Position numbers and translations under genes: made by a program
Notes under the pieces: model-generated
What the model was told of the DNA's origin: nothing
The model's input: the letters and a program-made list of their open reading frames with translations, nothing else
Database searches by the model: none
NCBI GenBank assembly: GCA_964549335.1
Contig: CAZJUQ010000005.1
Location: 62,001-126,000, forward strand
Origin: Sulfidibacterium sp964549335
GTDB taxonomy: Bacteria; Bacteroidota; Bacteroidia; Bacteroidales; F082
Direction of reading: 5' to 3'
DNA: 64,000 nt
Shown here: positions 7,684 to 17,309 of the stretch, piece after piece
Numbering within the stretch: the stretch's first letter is position 1
Layout: each line of letters begins with the position of its first letter

Positions 7684-9330
7684 TTAGCGTTCAACTATCA
7701 ATTCCGTGAATGAAAATTTGTTGCCATCGAAAAGTCCTTTGTCGCTGAGTTTGAGTTCCGGAATTACCAACAAAGCCATAAACGACAGCGTCATAAAGGG
7801 TGCTCTTAGCGGCGAGCCCAAATCGTGCGCCATTTTATCGAGAAGATGGTATTTTTCCGCCACCTCATAAGCATCATTATTCGACATTAAACCTGCCACA
7901 GGCAATTCAAGTGTTTTGCTCGTTGTTTCCGACACCACGGTAACGCCTCCCTTTGCTTCCACTATATTGTTTACCGCTTTCACAATAGCATCATCGGTTG
8001 TTCCAACGGCGACGATATTATGACTGTCGTGCGCCACACTCGAAGCAATGGCACCCCTCTTCAATCCGAAATTTTTTATAAATGCCACCGAAGGTTTTGC
8101 CTTTTCGTACCTGTTATATACCACAAGTTTTAAAATATCCCTATCCGTATCGCTTACAATGTTGTTTTGTATAACTACGGGTTTATAAACAGAGGCTTTC
8201 GTAATAAGCTCCCCGTCAAGTGCCTCAATAACCTTTATATTTCCTCCGGAATACGGAACCGCTATGTCGTCAGGAGAAATTTTTTCTGCAAAAAATTTGT
8301 TGGGGACGTTGTATTCTTCCATTTTAAAAAGCGGTTTTCCGTTTTCAGCCACTTTTATTCCGTTTATATATGTCGCTATCACGTTAAAATCGGACAAATT
8401 GTCGATAACGGCAATATCGGCGGGGTCGCCGGGCTGCAGGGTTCCCACGTCAAGGTTGTAATGTTTTACGGGGTTTAATATTACACTTTTCAAAACATTT
8501 AGGGGATTGTATCCTTTTTTTACGGCACGTTTAACAAGGTCGTTTATGTGACCCTCTGCAAGGTCGTCGGGATGTTTGTCGTCGGAACAAAAAAGTACTT
8601 TATCAGGGTGGTCATCCATAAGTTTGATAAGAGCTTCAAAATTTTTAGCGGCACTACCTTCCCTGATTTGAATATTCATTCCGTACTTTATTTTCTCTAA
8701 AGCTTCGTCCAAGGTAAAACATTCGTGGTCGGTAGATATTCCGGCTCCGGCATATCGCTTGGCATCTTCGCCTTTCACTCCCGGCGCATGTCCGTCAACG
8801 GGTTTATTATATTTTTTTGCCAATTCTATTTTTTTCATTTCAAACTTATCCCCGTTAATTACTCCCGGGAAATTCATCATCTCCGACAGGTAATAGATAT
8901 CGGGGTCGGCAAGAAGCATATCCAGCTTTCCGGCATCAAATTTGGCACCCGAAGTCTCGAATGGAGTAGCAGGAACACACGAAGGGGCACCGAAATAAAA
9001 TTTAAAAGGAACCTTCTTTCCGTTCTCAATCATATATTTAACACCTTCCAAGCCGAGGACATTTGCTATCTCGTGAGGGTCCGAAACTGTGGCGACGGTG
9101 CCGTGAGTCACCGCAAGCCGTGCAAACTCCGAAGGAATAAGCATTGAACTCTCAACATGGATGTGCGAGTCGATAAGTCCGGGAATTACCGTATATTCTC
9201 CACTTACGGTATCATCTTTCACTATCGATTTGATATAGCCGTTCTCTATATGGAGGGTACCCCGAAAAATATTTTCCGTATATAAGTCCACTATATTTCC
9301 CGAAATGGAGAAGCTGTTTTTATCTGTCAT
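7684..9330 (-). CDS. ade: Adenine deaminase
   Basis: A 548-residue amidohydrolase that converts adenine to hypoxanthine and ammonia for purine salvage. The metal-binding IDSHIHVESS motif has H56 and H58 in strand 1; further ligands sit in the middle (PVDGHAPG, STDHECFT) and in CSDDKHPDD. The C-terminal Ade-specific region contains SVAHDSHNIVAVGTTD, typical of the Ade family and absent from dihydroorotases. Length fits the family. It sits between enolase and the LiaF-like gene, with a terminator separating it from enolase, so it probably has its own promoter. Confidence 0.95.
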   Translation of the reverse strand: MTDKNSFSISGNIVDLYTENIFRGTLHIENGYIKSIVKDDTVSGEYTVIPGLIDSHIHVESSMLIPSEFARLAVTHGTVATVSDPHEIANVLGLEGVKYMIENGKKVPFKFYFGAPSCVPATPFETSGAKFDAGKLDMLLADPDIYYLSEMMNFPGVINGDKFEMKKIELAKKYNKPVDGHAPGVKGEDAKRYAGAGISTDHECFTLDEALEKIKYGMNIQIREGSAAKNFEALIKLMDDHPDKVLFCSDDKHPDDLAEGHINDLVKRAVKKGYNPLNVLKSVILNPVKHYNLDVGTLQPGDPADIAVIDNLSDFNVIATYINGIKVAENGKPLFKMEEYNVPNKFFAEKISPDDIAVPYSGGNIKVIEALDGELITKASVYKPVVIQNNIVSDTDRDILKLVVYNRYEKAKPSVAFIKNFGLKRGAIASSVAHDSHNIVAVGTTDDAIVKAVNNIVEAKGGVTVVSETTSKTLELPVAGLMSNNDAYEVAEKYHLLDKMAHDLGSPLRAPFMTLSFMALLVIPELKLSDKGLFDGNKFSFTELIVER

Positions 9331-9417
9331 GGCAATATCTTTTTTAAATACAATGAGTAATTATTAAACCAGTGCTAAATTATAAAAATTACAGGAGGGA
9401 AACCGTGTGGGTAAGAC

Positions 9418-9450
9418 AAAAAAAGCCGGCACCCAATAAGAGCCGGCTTT
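9418..9450 (-). terminator. Terminator after enolase
   Basis: On the minus strand AAAGCCGGC and GCCGGCTTT form a 9-bp stem with an 11-base loop, followed by a T run. It is 34 bases beyond the enolase stop. Confidence 0.85.
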
Positions 9451-9483
9451 AATAATTTTAATAATAACAATTATTCCGTATAA

Positions 9484-10758
9484 TTATTTCCAATAATAAA
9501 ATGCCGCATCGCCAAGTTCTTGCTCAATTTCGAGCAATCTGTTGTATTTTGCGAGGCGTTCGCTGCGACTTGCCGAACCTGTTTTCAGATGACCGCCGTC
9601 CATAGCCACTGCAAAGTCGGCAAGGAAGGTATCGGCGGTTTCGCCCGAACGGTGCGAAATAAAATAGCGCCAACCTGCATCGCGGCACATCCGCACGGCT
9701 TCGATGGTTTCCGAAACCGAACCTATTTGATTTAATTTTATCAAAGCGGAATTTGCAGTACCCTCTTCAATGCCTCGTTTTATATATTTTATATTGGTAA
9801 CGAAAATATCGTCGCCAACGATTTCCAGTTTATCGCCAAGGCGTGATGTCAATTTTTTAAAACCTTCCCAGTCGTCTTCGGCCAAAGGGTCTTCCCATGA
9901 AATAATGGGATACTTTTTAACCCAGTCTTCCACAAGTTCAATAATTCCGTCGTTATCCATTTTTCCGCCGCCCGACCAAATCAAATCGTATTGGTTTTTT
10001 CCCGTGGCAAACGAGCTTGCCGCACTGTCCATAGCAATGGCAATATCTTCTCCCGGCCTGTATCCCGCTTTTTCAATAGCTTTAAGAATGGTTTCGATAA
10101 CATCTTCATTACTTGCCAAATCGGGAGCAAAACCACCTTCGTCACCAACACCTGTTGACAGTCCGCGCTCTTTTAAAATTCCTTTTAACACATGAAAAGT
10201 TTCGGCAATATAGCGTAATCCTTCGCGAAAGTTGGGAGCACCTACGGGTACTGCCATAAATTCTTGAAAATCCACACTGTTGTCGGCATGAGCGCCACCG
10301 TTGATAATATTCATACAAGGAACCGGAATGCGCCGTGCCCCCGCACCGCCAAGGTATTGGTACAACGGAATGTTAGCCGATAAAGCTGCTGCACGTGCAA
10401 CAGCCATTGACACTCCGAGAATGGCATTGGCACCCAGTTTCGATTTGTTCTCGGTACCGTCCATCTCTATCATTTTACGGTCTATTATGGCTTGTTCGTG
10501 AGCATGCATACCCATAAGTTCGGGAGCTATTATTTTGTTGACGTTCTCCACGGCTTTCAAAACACCTTTTCCTGCGTAGCGGCTTTTATCGCCGTCGCGC
10601 AATTCCACGGCTTCGTTCTCGCCGGTGCTTGCCCCCGAAGGTACCGATGCCGACGTAACCGTGCCGTCGCTCAACTCGATATATACTTTTACCGTGGGGT
10701 TTCCCCGCGAATCCAAAATTTCCATTGCCCTCAAGGCACTTATTCTATTGTTTATCAT
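9484..10758 (-). CDS. eno: Enolase (phosphopyruvate hydratase)
   Basis: This 424-residue glycolytic enzyme interconverts 2-phosphoglycerate and phosphoenolpyruvate. Diagnostic parts are all present: SGASTGENEAVELRD near the N-terminus, the GDEGGFAPDL loop with the catalytic Glu, metal ligands in IAMDSAAS and SWEDPLAEDDW, the signature LIKLNQIGSVSET with the catalytic Lys, and SHRSGETAD. Length is standard. It is monocistronic by layout: a strong terminator follows, and a gene-free stretch of about 380 bases lies upstream. Confidence 0.98.
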   Translation of the reverse strand: MINNRISALRAMEILDSRGNPTVKVYIELSDGTVTSASVPSGASTGENEAVELRDGDKSRYAGKGVLKAVENVNKIIAPELMGMHAHEQAIIDRKMIEMDGTENKSKLGANAILGVSMAVARAAALSANIPLYQYLGGAGARRIPVPCMNIINGGAHADNSVDFQEFMAVPVGAPNFREGLRYIAETFHVLKGILKERGLSTGVGDEGGFAPDLASNEDVIETILKAIEKAGYRPGEDIAIAMDSAASSFATGKNQYDLIWSGGGKMDNDGIIELVEDWVKKYPIISWEDPLAEDDWEGFKKLTSRLGDKLEIVGDDIFVTNIKYIKRGIEEGTANSALIKLNQIGSVSETIEAVRMCRDAGWRYFISHRSGETADTFLADFAVAMDGGHLKTGSASRSERLAKYNRLLEIEQELGDAAFYYWK

Positions 10759-11078
10759 AACATGTCCTCCAATGTTTGAGTTTTGTAAATGTTTTGTTAA
10801 AATTCCAAATTATCTGCAATATTAATAATAATTATTCAAAGTGATAACTTTTAATTTCGGGGTATATTTATAATATTTCTTAAACAACTAAGCCATATTT
10901 TTTTGCAACTCCGAAAAATATCATATTCAATGCAGCACTGTTGCAACGGCCAAATAAAGACTATTTTTTGCTTCTGTTTTTAATAACGAACAATAACAAC
11001 GGGTTTTATTCGTATATCTAATAAAAAAAAAGAGTTAATAACAGGTTATTGCTTGCCTCCGTTAAAATTATTTTATAA
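10759..11078. other. Gene-free region between divergent enolase and lipoprotein genes
   Basis: About 320 very AT-rich bases with no credible reading frame on either strand. It must hold the enolase promoter and leader, but I could not assign a convincing TTG / TAnnTTTG pair for the minus strand. No tRNA, hairpin-plus-T-run or repeat was recognised. Confidence 0.6.
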
Positions 11079-11108
11079 TTGGCGGATACCGATTGTTAAG
11101 TATCTTTG
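11079..11108 (+). promoter_or_regulatory. Promoter of the beta-helix lipoprotein gene
   Basis: TTG at 11079-11081 and TATCTTTG at 11101-11108 are spaced by 19 bases, a full match to the Bacteroidota consensus. The ATG follows 27 bases later. Confidence 0.7.
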
Positions 11109-11135
11109 CCGCAAAATTATTGATTTGTTTTTGTA

Positions 11136-12599
11136 ATGAATAAACTGATAAAAGTCATAAAACAGGTTGGCATATTATTATTTGTGGCATCAATCCTGCT
11201 TTCCGCATGCCGCAAAAAAGATGTATTGAACAACGACCCCTCTTTGAAACTCGAATTTTCAAACGATTCGATTATTTTCGATACCGTATTTACCTCGTTG
11301 GGCTCGGCAACAAAAAGGTTGATGATATACAACCGTTCAGGTTCCAAAATCCGCATTTCGAGTATCGTAATAGAAAAGGGGGAAAGTTCACCTTTCAGGA
11401 TAAATATAGACGGCGAACCCGTTTATTCGGCAAAAGATATCGATTTGGAAGGGGGCGACAGCCTCTTTGTTTTTGCGCGTGTTACCATAGACCCAAACAA
11501 TGAACTCAATCCTTTTATTGTTGAAGACAAAATAGATTTTTTGACAAACGGAAACGAGCAATCAATAAAACTTGTTGCCTGGGGACAAAATGCCAACTAT
11601 ATTGTAGCCGACTCCCATACCGACGGCTTCCCCGATTACAAAATAGTTGCCGACAGTCTTGAAACCGTCCACTGGACACCGGAATTACCCTATGTTATTT
11701 ACGGATACGCCGTTATCGACTCGTACGGAGAACTTATCATCGATGCGGGAACAAAAATATATTTTCATGCAAATTCAGGATTGTGGTCATATTCGGAAGG
11801 GACTTTAAAGGTGATGGGAACACAGGAAAATCCGGTAACATTTGCAGGCGACAGATTAGAGCCCGAATATGCCGACCTGCCGGGACAATGGGACAGAATC
11901 TGGTTAATGGAAGGACGCCCGGGATTCGATCATGAATTTCACAATGTTTCAATAAAAAACGGTTTTATTGGTATTCAAGCCGAATCGTTTTTAAAAGCCA
12001 CCGAAAACAAAGTGGTACTCGACAATGTAATCATCGAAAACATGAACGGCATGGGACTCTTTACACGTTTTTTTGCCGTTGAAGGGAAAAACGTGGTAAT
12101 AGGCTCCTGCGGCGGATACTGTATGGCGCTTACCGGCGGTGGAGTTTACGATTTTAAACACGCCACCCTCGCCGACTATTGGCAATACTCCGTCCGCAAC
12201 ACACCGGCACTGTACATAAACAATTACCTTGTGGACACCTCCGATAATAAAGTGCCTTTTAACATGGATTTCCGTATGGGCAACAGCATTGTTTACGGGT
12301 ACAATCAAAATGAATTTGAAACCGACATGACGGGAGGAGCCGACTCCATGTATTTTTTAGACCATTGCAGTTTGCGTTCGACATTAAATTTCGACAACCA
12401 AAACAACTATAAAGATATCTTTAAAAACGAAGACCCCCTCTTTGTTAATGCTGACAGTAGCAATTACAGATTGGATACGCTTTCGCCCGCCATAGGAAAA
12501 GGCGACCCCGCTATCGCTTCGCAAGTACCTTTCGACATTTTGGGAAACAGCCGTTTGCCTTTACCCGACCTTGGCGCTTATCAGCACATTCCGGAATAA
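11136..12599 (+). CDS. Outer-surface or periplasmic lipoprotein with parallel beta-helix-like repeats
   Basis: 487 residues. The N-terminus is a lipoprotein signal ending in the lipobox LLSAC (lipidated C25). An Ig-like or ASPM-like early domain follows (FDTVFTSLGSATKRLMIYN, about 45-140). From about residue 180 the sequence alternates short strands and turns (TKIYFHANSGLWSYSEGTLKVMG, then NVSIKNGFIGIQ) as in right-handed beta-helix proteins. The C-terminal YRLDTLSPAIGKGDP and LGAYQ blocks are common in Bacteroidota surface beta-helix proteins. No catalytic residues can be named. It has its own promoter and a shared terminator downstream, so it is probably transcribed alone. Confidence 0.75.
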   Translation: MNKLIKVIKQVGILLFVASILLSACRKKDVLNNDPSLKLEFSNDSIIFDTVFTSLGSATKRLMIYNRSGSKIRISSIVIEKGESSPFRINIDGEPVYSAKDIDLEGGDSLFVFARVTIDPNNELNPFIVEDKIDFLTNGNEQSIKLVAWGQNANYIVADSHTDGFPDYKIVADSLETVHWTPELPYVIYGYAVIDSYGELIIDAGTKIYFHANSGLWSYSEGTLKVMGTQENPVTFAGDRLEPEYADLPGQWDRIWLMEGRPGFDHEFHNVSIKNGFIGIQAESFLKATENKVVLDNVIIENMNGMGLFTRFFAVEGKNVVIGSCGGYCMALTGGGVYDFKHATLADYWQYSVRNTPALYINNYLVDTSDNKVPFNMDFRMGNSIVYGYNQNEFETDMTGGADSMYFLDHCSLRSTLNFDNQNNYKDIFKNEDPLFVNADSSNYRLDTLSPAIGKGDPAIASQVPFDILGNSRLPLPDLGAYQHIPE

Positions 12600-12612
12600 A
12601 CAAAACTGTATC

Positions 12613-12650
12613 AAAAAAAAAGCCCGGAAGTAAAAGACTCCCGGGCTTTT
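12613..12650. terminator. Bidirectional terminator between the lipoprotein gene and tRNA-Lys
   Basis: AGCCCGG (12621-12627) pairs with CCGGGCT (12641-12647), flanked by an A run on the left and a T run on the right, so it can stop transcription from both convergent genes. Confidence 0.8.
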
Positions 12651-12725
12651 GGTGATTCGTCCGAGGTTCGAACTCGGGACCCTCTGCTTAAAAGGCAGAT
12701 GCTCTACCTACTGAGCTAACGAATC
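12650..12725 (-). tRNA. tRNA-Lys (TTT)
   Basis: The cloverleaf body is 12653-12725: acceptor GATTCGT/ACGAATC, D arm GCTC/GAGC, anticodon stem TCTGC/GCAGA around the loop CTTTTAA with anticodon TTT, and T arm CCGAG/CTCGG around TTCGAAC. The discriminator is A, and the next three bases (12652 to 12650 on this strand) spell CCA, so the 3' end is encoded here, unlike in the other three tRNAs of the window. Confidence 0.95.
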
Positions 12726-12741
12726 AACCGTTTTGGAGGCG

Positions 12742-12770
12742 CAAAAATAGTATATATTTTATTATTACAA
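12742..12770 (-). promoter_or_regulatory. Promoter of tRNA-Lys
   Basis: On the minus strand, TTG (12770-12768) and TATTTTTG (12749-12742) are 18 bases apart. The tRNA 5' end is at 12725, about where transcription would begin. Confidence 0.6.
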
Positions 12771-12789
12771 ACTTTTTTTTAATTTTTTT

Positions 12790-13404
12790 TTATTCCATTA
12801 AAATCCCCTTGCCCTGACGCAATATTTCAGGAGTGCCCGATGTGCAATCCACAACCGTAGAAGCCTCATTATCACCGTATCCACCGTTTACAACCAAATC
12901 GACCTTGTCTTTGTAACGTTCATAAATAAGTTCCGGATCGGTGGTATATTCTATCACTTTATCGTCATCGCGAATAGAAGTTGTGAGTAAAGGATGTCCC
13001 AATTCGTCGATTATTGCCTCCACAATTGCATTATCGGGCATTCTTATCCCTATGGTCCTCTTTTTGCTCTGAAAAATTTTCGGCACTTTACTGTTGGCAT
13101 TTAAAATAAAGGTGAAGGGTCCCGGCAAATTCTTCTTTATCAATCTGAATATATGGTTTTCGAAAGGCTTTGTATATTCCGAAAGCATACTCAGGTTGTT
13201 AATTATTATGGAAAAGTTGTTCTTTTCTTTCTTTACTCCTTTTATTTTCGAAATGGTATCAACTGCTCTGTTTTGATACAAGCTGCAGCCCAAAGCATAA
13301 ACGGTATCGGTGGGAAATATTATTACACCGCCACTGTTCAAAACCTGAATAATCTGTCTAATATGCTTTGGGGCAGGATTTTCGGGATATACTTTTAATA
13401 TCAT
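12790..13404 (-). CDS. YciO/YrdC/Sua5 family protein, closest to YciO
   Basis: 204 residues with the YrdC fold: FPTDTVYALGC, LPGPFTFIL, TIGIRMPDN, LLTTSIRD and ASTVVDC. The overall layout, including the early HPDN-like start (YPENPAPKH) and the C-terminal VDLVVNGGYGD followed by EILRQGKG, follows E. coli YciO more closely than TsaC/YrdC. TsaC makes threonylcarbamoyl-AMP for the t6A37 tRNA modification. YciO binds similar ligands and its role is less certain. It could be the only t6A enzyme of this organism or a paralogue. Confidence 0.85.
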   Translation of the reverse strand: MILKVYPENPAPKHIRQIIQVLNSGGVIIFPTDTVYALGCSLYQNRAVDTISKIKGVKKEKNNFSIIINNLSMLSEYTKPFENHIFRLIKKNLPGPFTFILNANSKVPKIFQSKKRTIGIRMPDNAIVEAIIDELGHPLLTTSIRDDDKVIEYTTDPELIYERYKDKVDLVVNGGYGDNEASTVVDCTSGTPEILRQGKGILME

Positions 13405-13617
13405 ATTTTTAAAGTTTTATTATTGCGAATATACGAAATTTTATCGCCTTTTGTCAACCTGTAAAGCTATTTTAACAATTGAAACGGACTTTCCCCCTCA
13501 TGCCGCCGCTATTACCGTGCAAGGTACCGGCGGCACCTCCGAATGCAATACCGGCGCCAACTGTTTTGTTCCGTTTCTTTCCCTACCTCGCTTAACTTCG
13601 GCTTCCCATATTTATCT

Positions 13618-13625
13618 TATTTTTG
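13618..13625 (+). promoter_or_regulatory. Possible -7 element upstream of rarA
   Basis: TATTTTTG lies 19 bases before the rarA start. The best -33 candidate is only TTCG at 13597-13600, so the assignment is weak. Confidence 0.4.
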
Positions 13626-13644
13626 TAAAAAATAAAAAGATAAA

Positions 13645-14913
13645 ATGCCGGTACCATTAGCAGAACAATTACGTCCCGACAATCTTGACGACTACATTGG
13701 CCAAGAAGAACTTACGGGCAAAAACGGTATAATACGTAAAATGATACAAACCGGAAACATTCCGTCGATGATATTTTGGGGACCTCCCGGAGTTGGCAAA
13801 ACCACTTTGGCTCATATTGTTGCCCGAAATTTAAGCTTGTCGTTTTACAGTTTAAGCGCCGTAAATTCGGGGGTTAAAGATGTAAGGCAGGTCATTGATT
13901 CGGCAAAACGCAATCCCGGTCAATCGGTTTTGTTCATTGATGAAATCCACCGTTTCAGCAAATCGCAACAAGACTCGCTGTTGCATGCCGTAGAAAAGGG
14001 AATAGTAACCCTTATAGGTGCTACAACCGAAAATCCGTCGTTCGAAGTCATTTCGCCGCTGTTGTCGCGTTGCCAGGTATATATCCTTAAACCGCTTGAG
14101 CCTAAACACCTCGACATACTGTTAAGCAAAGGTGTTAAGCTACTGTCGGAACAATACAAAACGGATATTGAGGTAAAAGAGAGGGATATATTGTTTCAAA
14201 TATCGGGAGGCGACGCCCGGAAACTTTACAATGCATTGGAACTTTTTGTCCGGCAAGAAAAAGAGGACAACAAAAAAGTTGTAATTACCGATGAAAAGAT
14301 AAAGAACAGCATAAAAAACAACCTTTTGATGTACGACAAAGGCGGGGAGATGCATTACGATATAATTTCGGCGTTTATCAAATCCATTCGCGGCAGCGAC
14401 CCCAATGCCGCCGTCTATTGGTTAGCCCGTATGGTTGAAGCGGGCGAAGACCCTAAATTTATTGCCAGACGCATGCTTATTTTGGCATCCGAAGATATCG
14501 GAAACGCCAATCCCAATGCCCTGTTGCTTGCCAATAACTGTTTCGATGCTGTTGAAAAAATTGGTTGGCCCGAAAGCCGTATTATTCTATCCCAAACAGC
14601 CCTTTATCTTGCCAACTCGCCCAAAAGCAATTCGGCATACAAAGCGATAACCACAGCGCAAAGCCTGGTAAAAAAAACAGGAAACCTTCCGGTACCGTTA
14701 CATCTGCGAAACGCTCCCACATCTCTGATGAAAGATTTGAATTACGGTAAAAATTATAAATATGCTCACAATTACGAAAACAATTTTGTGAAACAAGAAT
14801 ATATGCCCGAAGAACTGAGCGGAACAAAAATATATGAACCGTTGAAAAATCCAAGGGAGGAAGAGATGCGGAAAAGATTAAAGAAAATTTGGAAAGATAA
14901 ATACAACTATTAA
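13645..14913 (+). CDS. rarA: Replication-associated recombination protein A (AAA+ ATPase)
   Basis: This 422-residue RarA/MgsA/WRNIP1-family ATPase acts at stalled replication forks. The N-terminal AAA+ domain has Walker A GPPGVGKT (46-53), Walker B LFIDEIHRF (D99-E100), sensor 1 GATTENPSF and an arginine-finger region LLSRCQVY. The C-terminal tetramerisation region contains RGSDPNAAVYWLARM and EDIGNANPNAL, both diagnostic for RarA over clamp-loader or RuvB ATPases. Length is normal. It is probably monocistronic, since 150 gene-free bases separate it from rsmE. Confidence 0.95.
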   Translation: MPVPLAEQLRPDNLDDYIGQEELTGKNGIIRKMIQTGNIPSMIFWGPPGVGKTTLAHIVARNLSLSFYSLSAVNSGVKDVRQVIDSAKRNPGQSVLFIDEIHRFSKSQQDSLLHAVEKGIVTLIGATTENPSFEVISPLLSRCQVYILKPLEPKHLDILLSKGVKLLSEQYKTDIEVKERDILFQISGGDARKLYNALELFVRQEKEDNKKVVITDEKIKNSIKNNLLMYDKGGEMHYDIISAFIKSIRGSDPNAAVYWLARMVEAGEDPKFIARRMLILASEDIGNANPNALLLANNCFDAVEKIGWPESRIILSQTALYLANSPKSNSAYKAITTAQSLVKKTGNLPVPLHLRNAPTSLMKDLNYGKNYKYAHNYENNFVKQEYMPEELSGTKIYEPLKNPREEEMRKRLKKIWKDKYNY

Positions 14914-15066
14914 AACCACCTGAAACAGATGTCCATTCATGCGGATATATTCAACGGTAAAAATCAATGTTTTATTTTTTTACCGGAAAGTTTATTAAAA
15001 ATAAAAACAGCATACTGGTTAATAACATTAAATGAATATTCATAATCATATTAAAAGAAAACGAAA

Positions 15067-15771
15067 ATGAACCTTTTTTATGCTTCCGAGATAAATCCTG
15101 CGGGATTTCGAATGGATGCCGCAGAGTCGAAACATCTTGTCAAAGTATTGCGCAAAAGCGAAGGTGACGAAGTAATGTTTACCGACGGAAAGGGCTATTT
15201 TTACAAATGCGTTATTACCGTTGCCAACCCGCACGGATGCATGGTAAAGGTTATTGATAAAAAGCCGGGACCCGACAAAAGGAACTTCAAAGTGTATATG
15301 GCCGTGGCACCCACCAAAAACATCAACCGTTACGAATGGTTTTTGGAAAAAGCAACCGAAATAGGAACCGACCGATTTTTACCCTTTTTCAGCCAACACT
15401 CCGAAAGAAAAAATATCAAAACCGAAAGGTTAAACAGGGTAATTACCGCTGCAGTGAAACAATCGTTAAAATCTTACCACCCCGGTCTCGACGAGCCCGT
15501 TAACTTCAATGAGCTGATAAACATCCCGTTTGAAGGAAAAAAGTTTATTGCGTATATACATCCCGATGTAAATTTGGAACTTTCAAATGCATATAAAAAG
15601 GGTGAAAACGTTTTGATATTAATAGGCCCCGAAGGTGATTTCAGCCCCGAGGAAATTGAAGCGGCAAAAGAGAAAGGTTTTATTCCCGTCAAACTCGGAC
15701 CTTCACGGCTCCGTACCGAAACGGCAGCCGTAACAGCTTGTCATACGGTAAATTTAATAAACTGGAGTTAA
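15067..15771 (+). CDS. rsmE: 16S rRNA (uracil-1498-N3) methyltransferase
   Basis: A 234-residue SPOUT methyltransferase that methylates U1498 of 16S rRNA with S-adenosylmethionine. An N-terminal PUA-like part (1-70) contains HLVKVLRKSEGDE. The catalytic half has KATEIG (about 96), AAVKQS, and the trefoil-knot motifs LIGPEGDFSPEE and LGPSRLRTETAAV that bind the cofactor. It ends a short rightward run and converges on the beta-CASP gene. Confidence 0.95.
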   Translation: MNLFYASEINPAGFRMDAAESKHLVKVLRKSEGDEVMFTDGKGYFYKCVITVANPHGCMVKVIDKKPGPDKRNFKVYMAVAPTKNINRYEWFLEKATEIGTDRFLPFFSQHSERKNIKTERLNRVITAAVKQSLKSYHPGLDEPVNFNELINIPFEGKKFIAYIHPDVNLELSNAYKKGENVLILIGPEGDFSPEEIEAAKEKGFIPVKLGPSRLRTETAAVTACHTVNLINWS

Positions 15772-15825
15772 CCATGTAAATTTAACAGAAACCGCCGCAA
15801 TTATCATAATTTCCAGTTACAGATT

Positions 15826-17193
15826 TTACAATTCCAGATGAAAAACCTCCCTGTAATGCGGCAATACGGCATCCCAGCCGAATGTATCTTTTATTTTCAC
15901 ACGCAAGGCATCCGACGATTGAGGTTCTCCGTGAACTATGAATACCTTTTCCGGTTTTTTGTCTATTGCCGACATCCACGACAGAAGCTCCCTTTGGTCG
16001 GCATGCGACGACATGGTTTTTATATGTTCCACACGTGCTCTAACCTGATAATATTTTCCGTGAATCTTTATTTCGGGAACTCCTTCGCTCAAATGACGCC
16101 CCCTCGTTCCTTCGGCTTGATAACCGGGTAACACTATGGTGGCATTGGGATTGCCGAGTTGTTTTTCAAGATAATGCAATACACGGCCGCCGTTAAGCAT
16201 ACCGCTACCCGCAATAACTATTTTCAGGTTTTTATCGTTGGCCAAATGGAATGTTTCCTGAATTGATGTAACCATACGCGTATCGCGGAAAACCTCGGCA
16301 AAAACTTTACCGTCGGAATTAAGCCAACCGGAATAATTTATAAACAGATGACTGACATCGGTACCCATGGGACTATCGAGATATACCGGAATATCGGGAA
16401 TTTTACCTTCCTGTTTCAGCCTCCAGATAACATACATAAAATCTTGGGCGCGGTCAACGGTAAAGCTGGATACTATCAACGGCCCGTGGCTCGCTATGGC
16501 ATGATTTATTATTTCGAGTATTACACTTTCGGTGGAAACCTGCGGGTGATAACGGTCGCCGTATGTCGATTCCACAAAAAGAATATCCGCCTTATCAGGT
16601 TTCTCGCGGTGTTGCAGCATGGCATCGTCGGGGCGCCCCACATCTCCCGAAAAGACAATACGTTTGCCTCCCACGACCATTTCGATAAATGTTGCACCGA
16701 GAATATGAGCGTTTTTACGGAATTTAACCTTAATATCGCTGTTGAGTTCAATATATTGTTGAGCGGGAACAGGATTCAAAAGAGACAATGACTTTTCAAC
16801 ATCTTTCAAATTGTAAAGCGGCAAGGCTGTTTCGTGTTTCGAGTATCTGTTTTCATTGGCATGAGCGGCATCTTCCTCTTGAATTTTGGCAGTATCTTTA
16901 AGCAGTATCCTCATAAGGTCGGCAGTGGGATTGGTACAATATACGGGACATTTCAAACCCTGTTTTACCAAACGCGGCAAATAACCAACATGGTCAAGGT
17001 GTCCGTGTGTTATCAATACGGCATCGATGCGCGAAGCGGGAAAAGGGAATGTATCCCAGTTACGGCGGCGAAGTTCACGAATACCCTGAAACAACCCGCA
17101 ATCAACCAAAATATGATAATCATTAACCGTCAACAAATATTTCGAGCCGGTAACAGTTCCGGCGGCACCTAAAAATTCTATTTCCATTTTCAT
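15826..17193 (-). CDS. Beta-CASP metallo-beta-lactamase-fold hydrolase
   Basis: 455 residues. The metallo-beta-lactamase motif ITHGHLDHVG places zinc ligands H63, H65, D67 and H68. Later ligands lie in HILGATFIEM and FSGDVGRPDD, and the beta-CASP insertion runs about 210-380. The C-terminal RNA-specificity motif is MSSHADQRELLSWM, followed by IVHGEPQSSDALR. Family members are RNA endo/exonucleases similar to CPSF-73 or RNase J, and this version is the compact bacterial type without the RNase J C-terminus. It likely cleaves RNA in the cytoplasm, with unknown targets. Confidence 0.9.
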   Translation of the reverse strand: MKMEIEFLGAAGTVTGSKYLLTVNDYHILVDCGLFQGIRELRRRNWDTFPFPASRIDAVLITHGHLDHVGYLPRLVKQGLKCPVYCTNPTADLMRILLKDTAKIQEEDAAHANENRYSKHETALPLYNLKDVEKSLSLLNPVPAQQYIELNSDIKVKFRKNAHILGATFIEMVVGGKRIVFSGDVGRPDDAMLQHREKPDKADILFVESTYGDRYHPQVSTESVILEIINHAIASHGPLIVSSFTVDRAQDFMYVIWRLKQEGKIPDIPVYLDSPMGTDVSHLFINYSGWLNSDGKVFAEVFRDTRMVTSIQETFHLANDKNLKIVIAGSGMLNGGRVLHYLEKQLGNPNATIVLPGYQAEGTRGRHLSEGVPEIKIHGKYYQVRARVEHIKTMSSHADQRELLSWMSAIDKKPEKVFIVHGEPQSSDALRVKIKDTFGWDAVLPHYREVFHLEL

Positions 17194-17309
17194 TGTAATA
17201 ATATTTTTATTGTCAAAGTCGTATCTGTTTTCTGCTTAAATCAGCGGTAAAAAGCTCTTTGGCACTTCCGTTCCGTTACTACACCATTCAAAAAGTTCAT
17301 AGCGGCTCT

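Noticed and set aside
12790..13404. Firm assignment as TsaC
   Set aside because: The motif order and flanking blocks follow YciO more closely, so only a family-level call is given.
13451..13660. A 69-residue plus-strand frame upstream of rarA
   Set aside because: It overlaps the rarA start and the possible promoter region, has no conserved features, and ends in a low-complexity basic tail.
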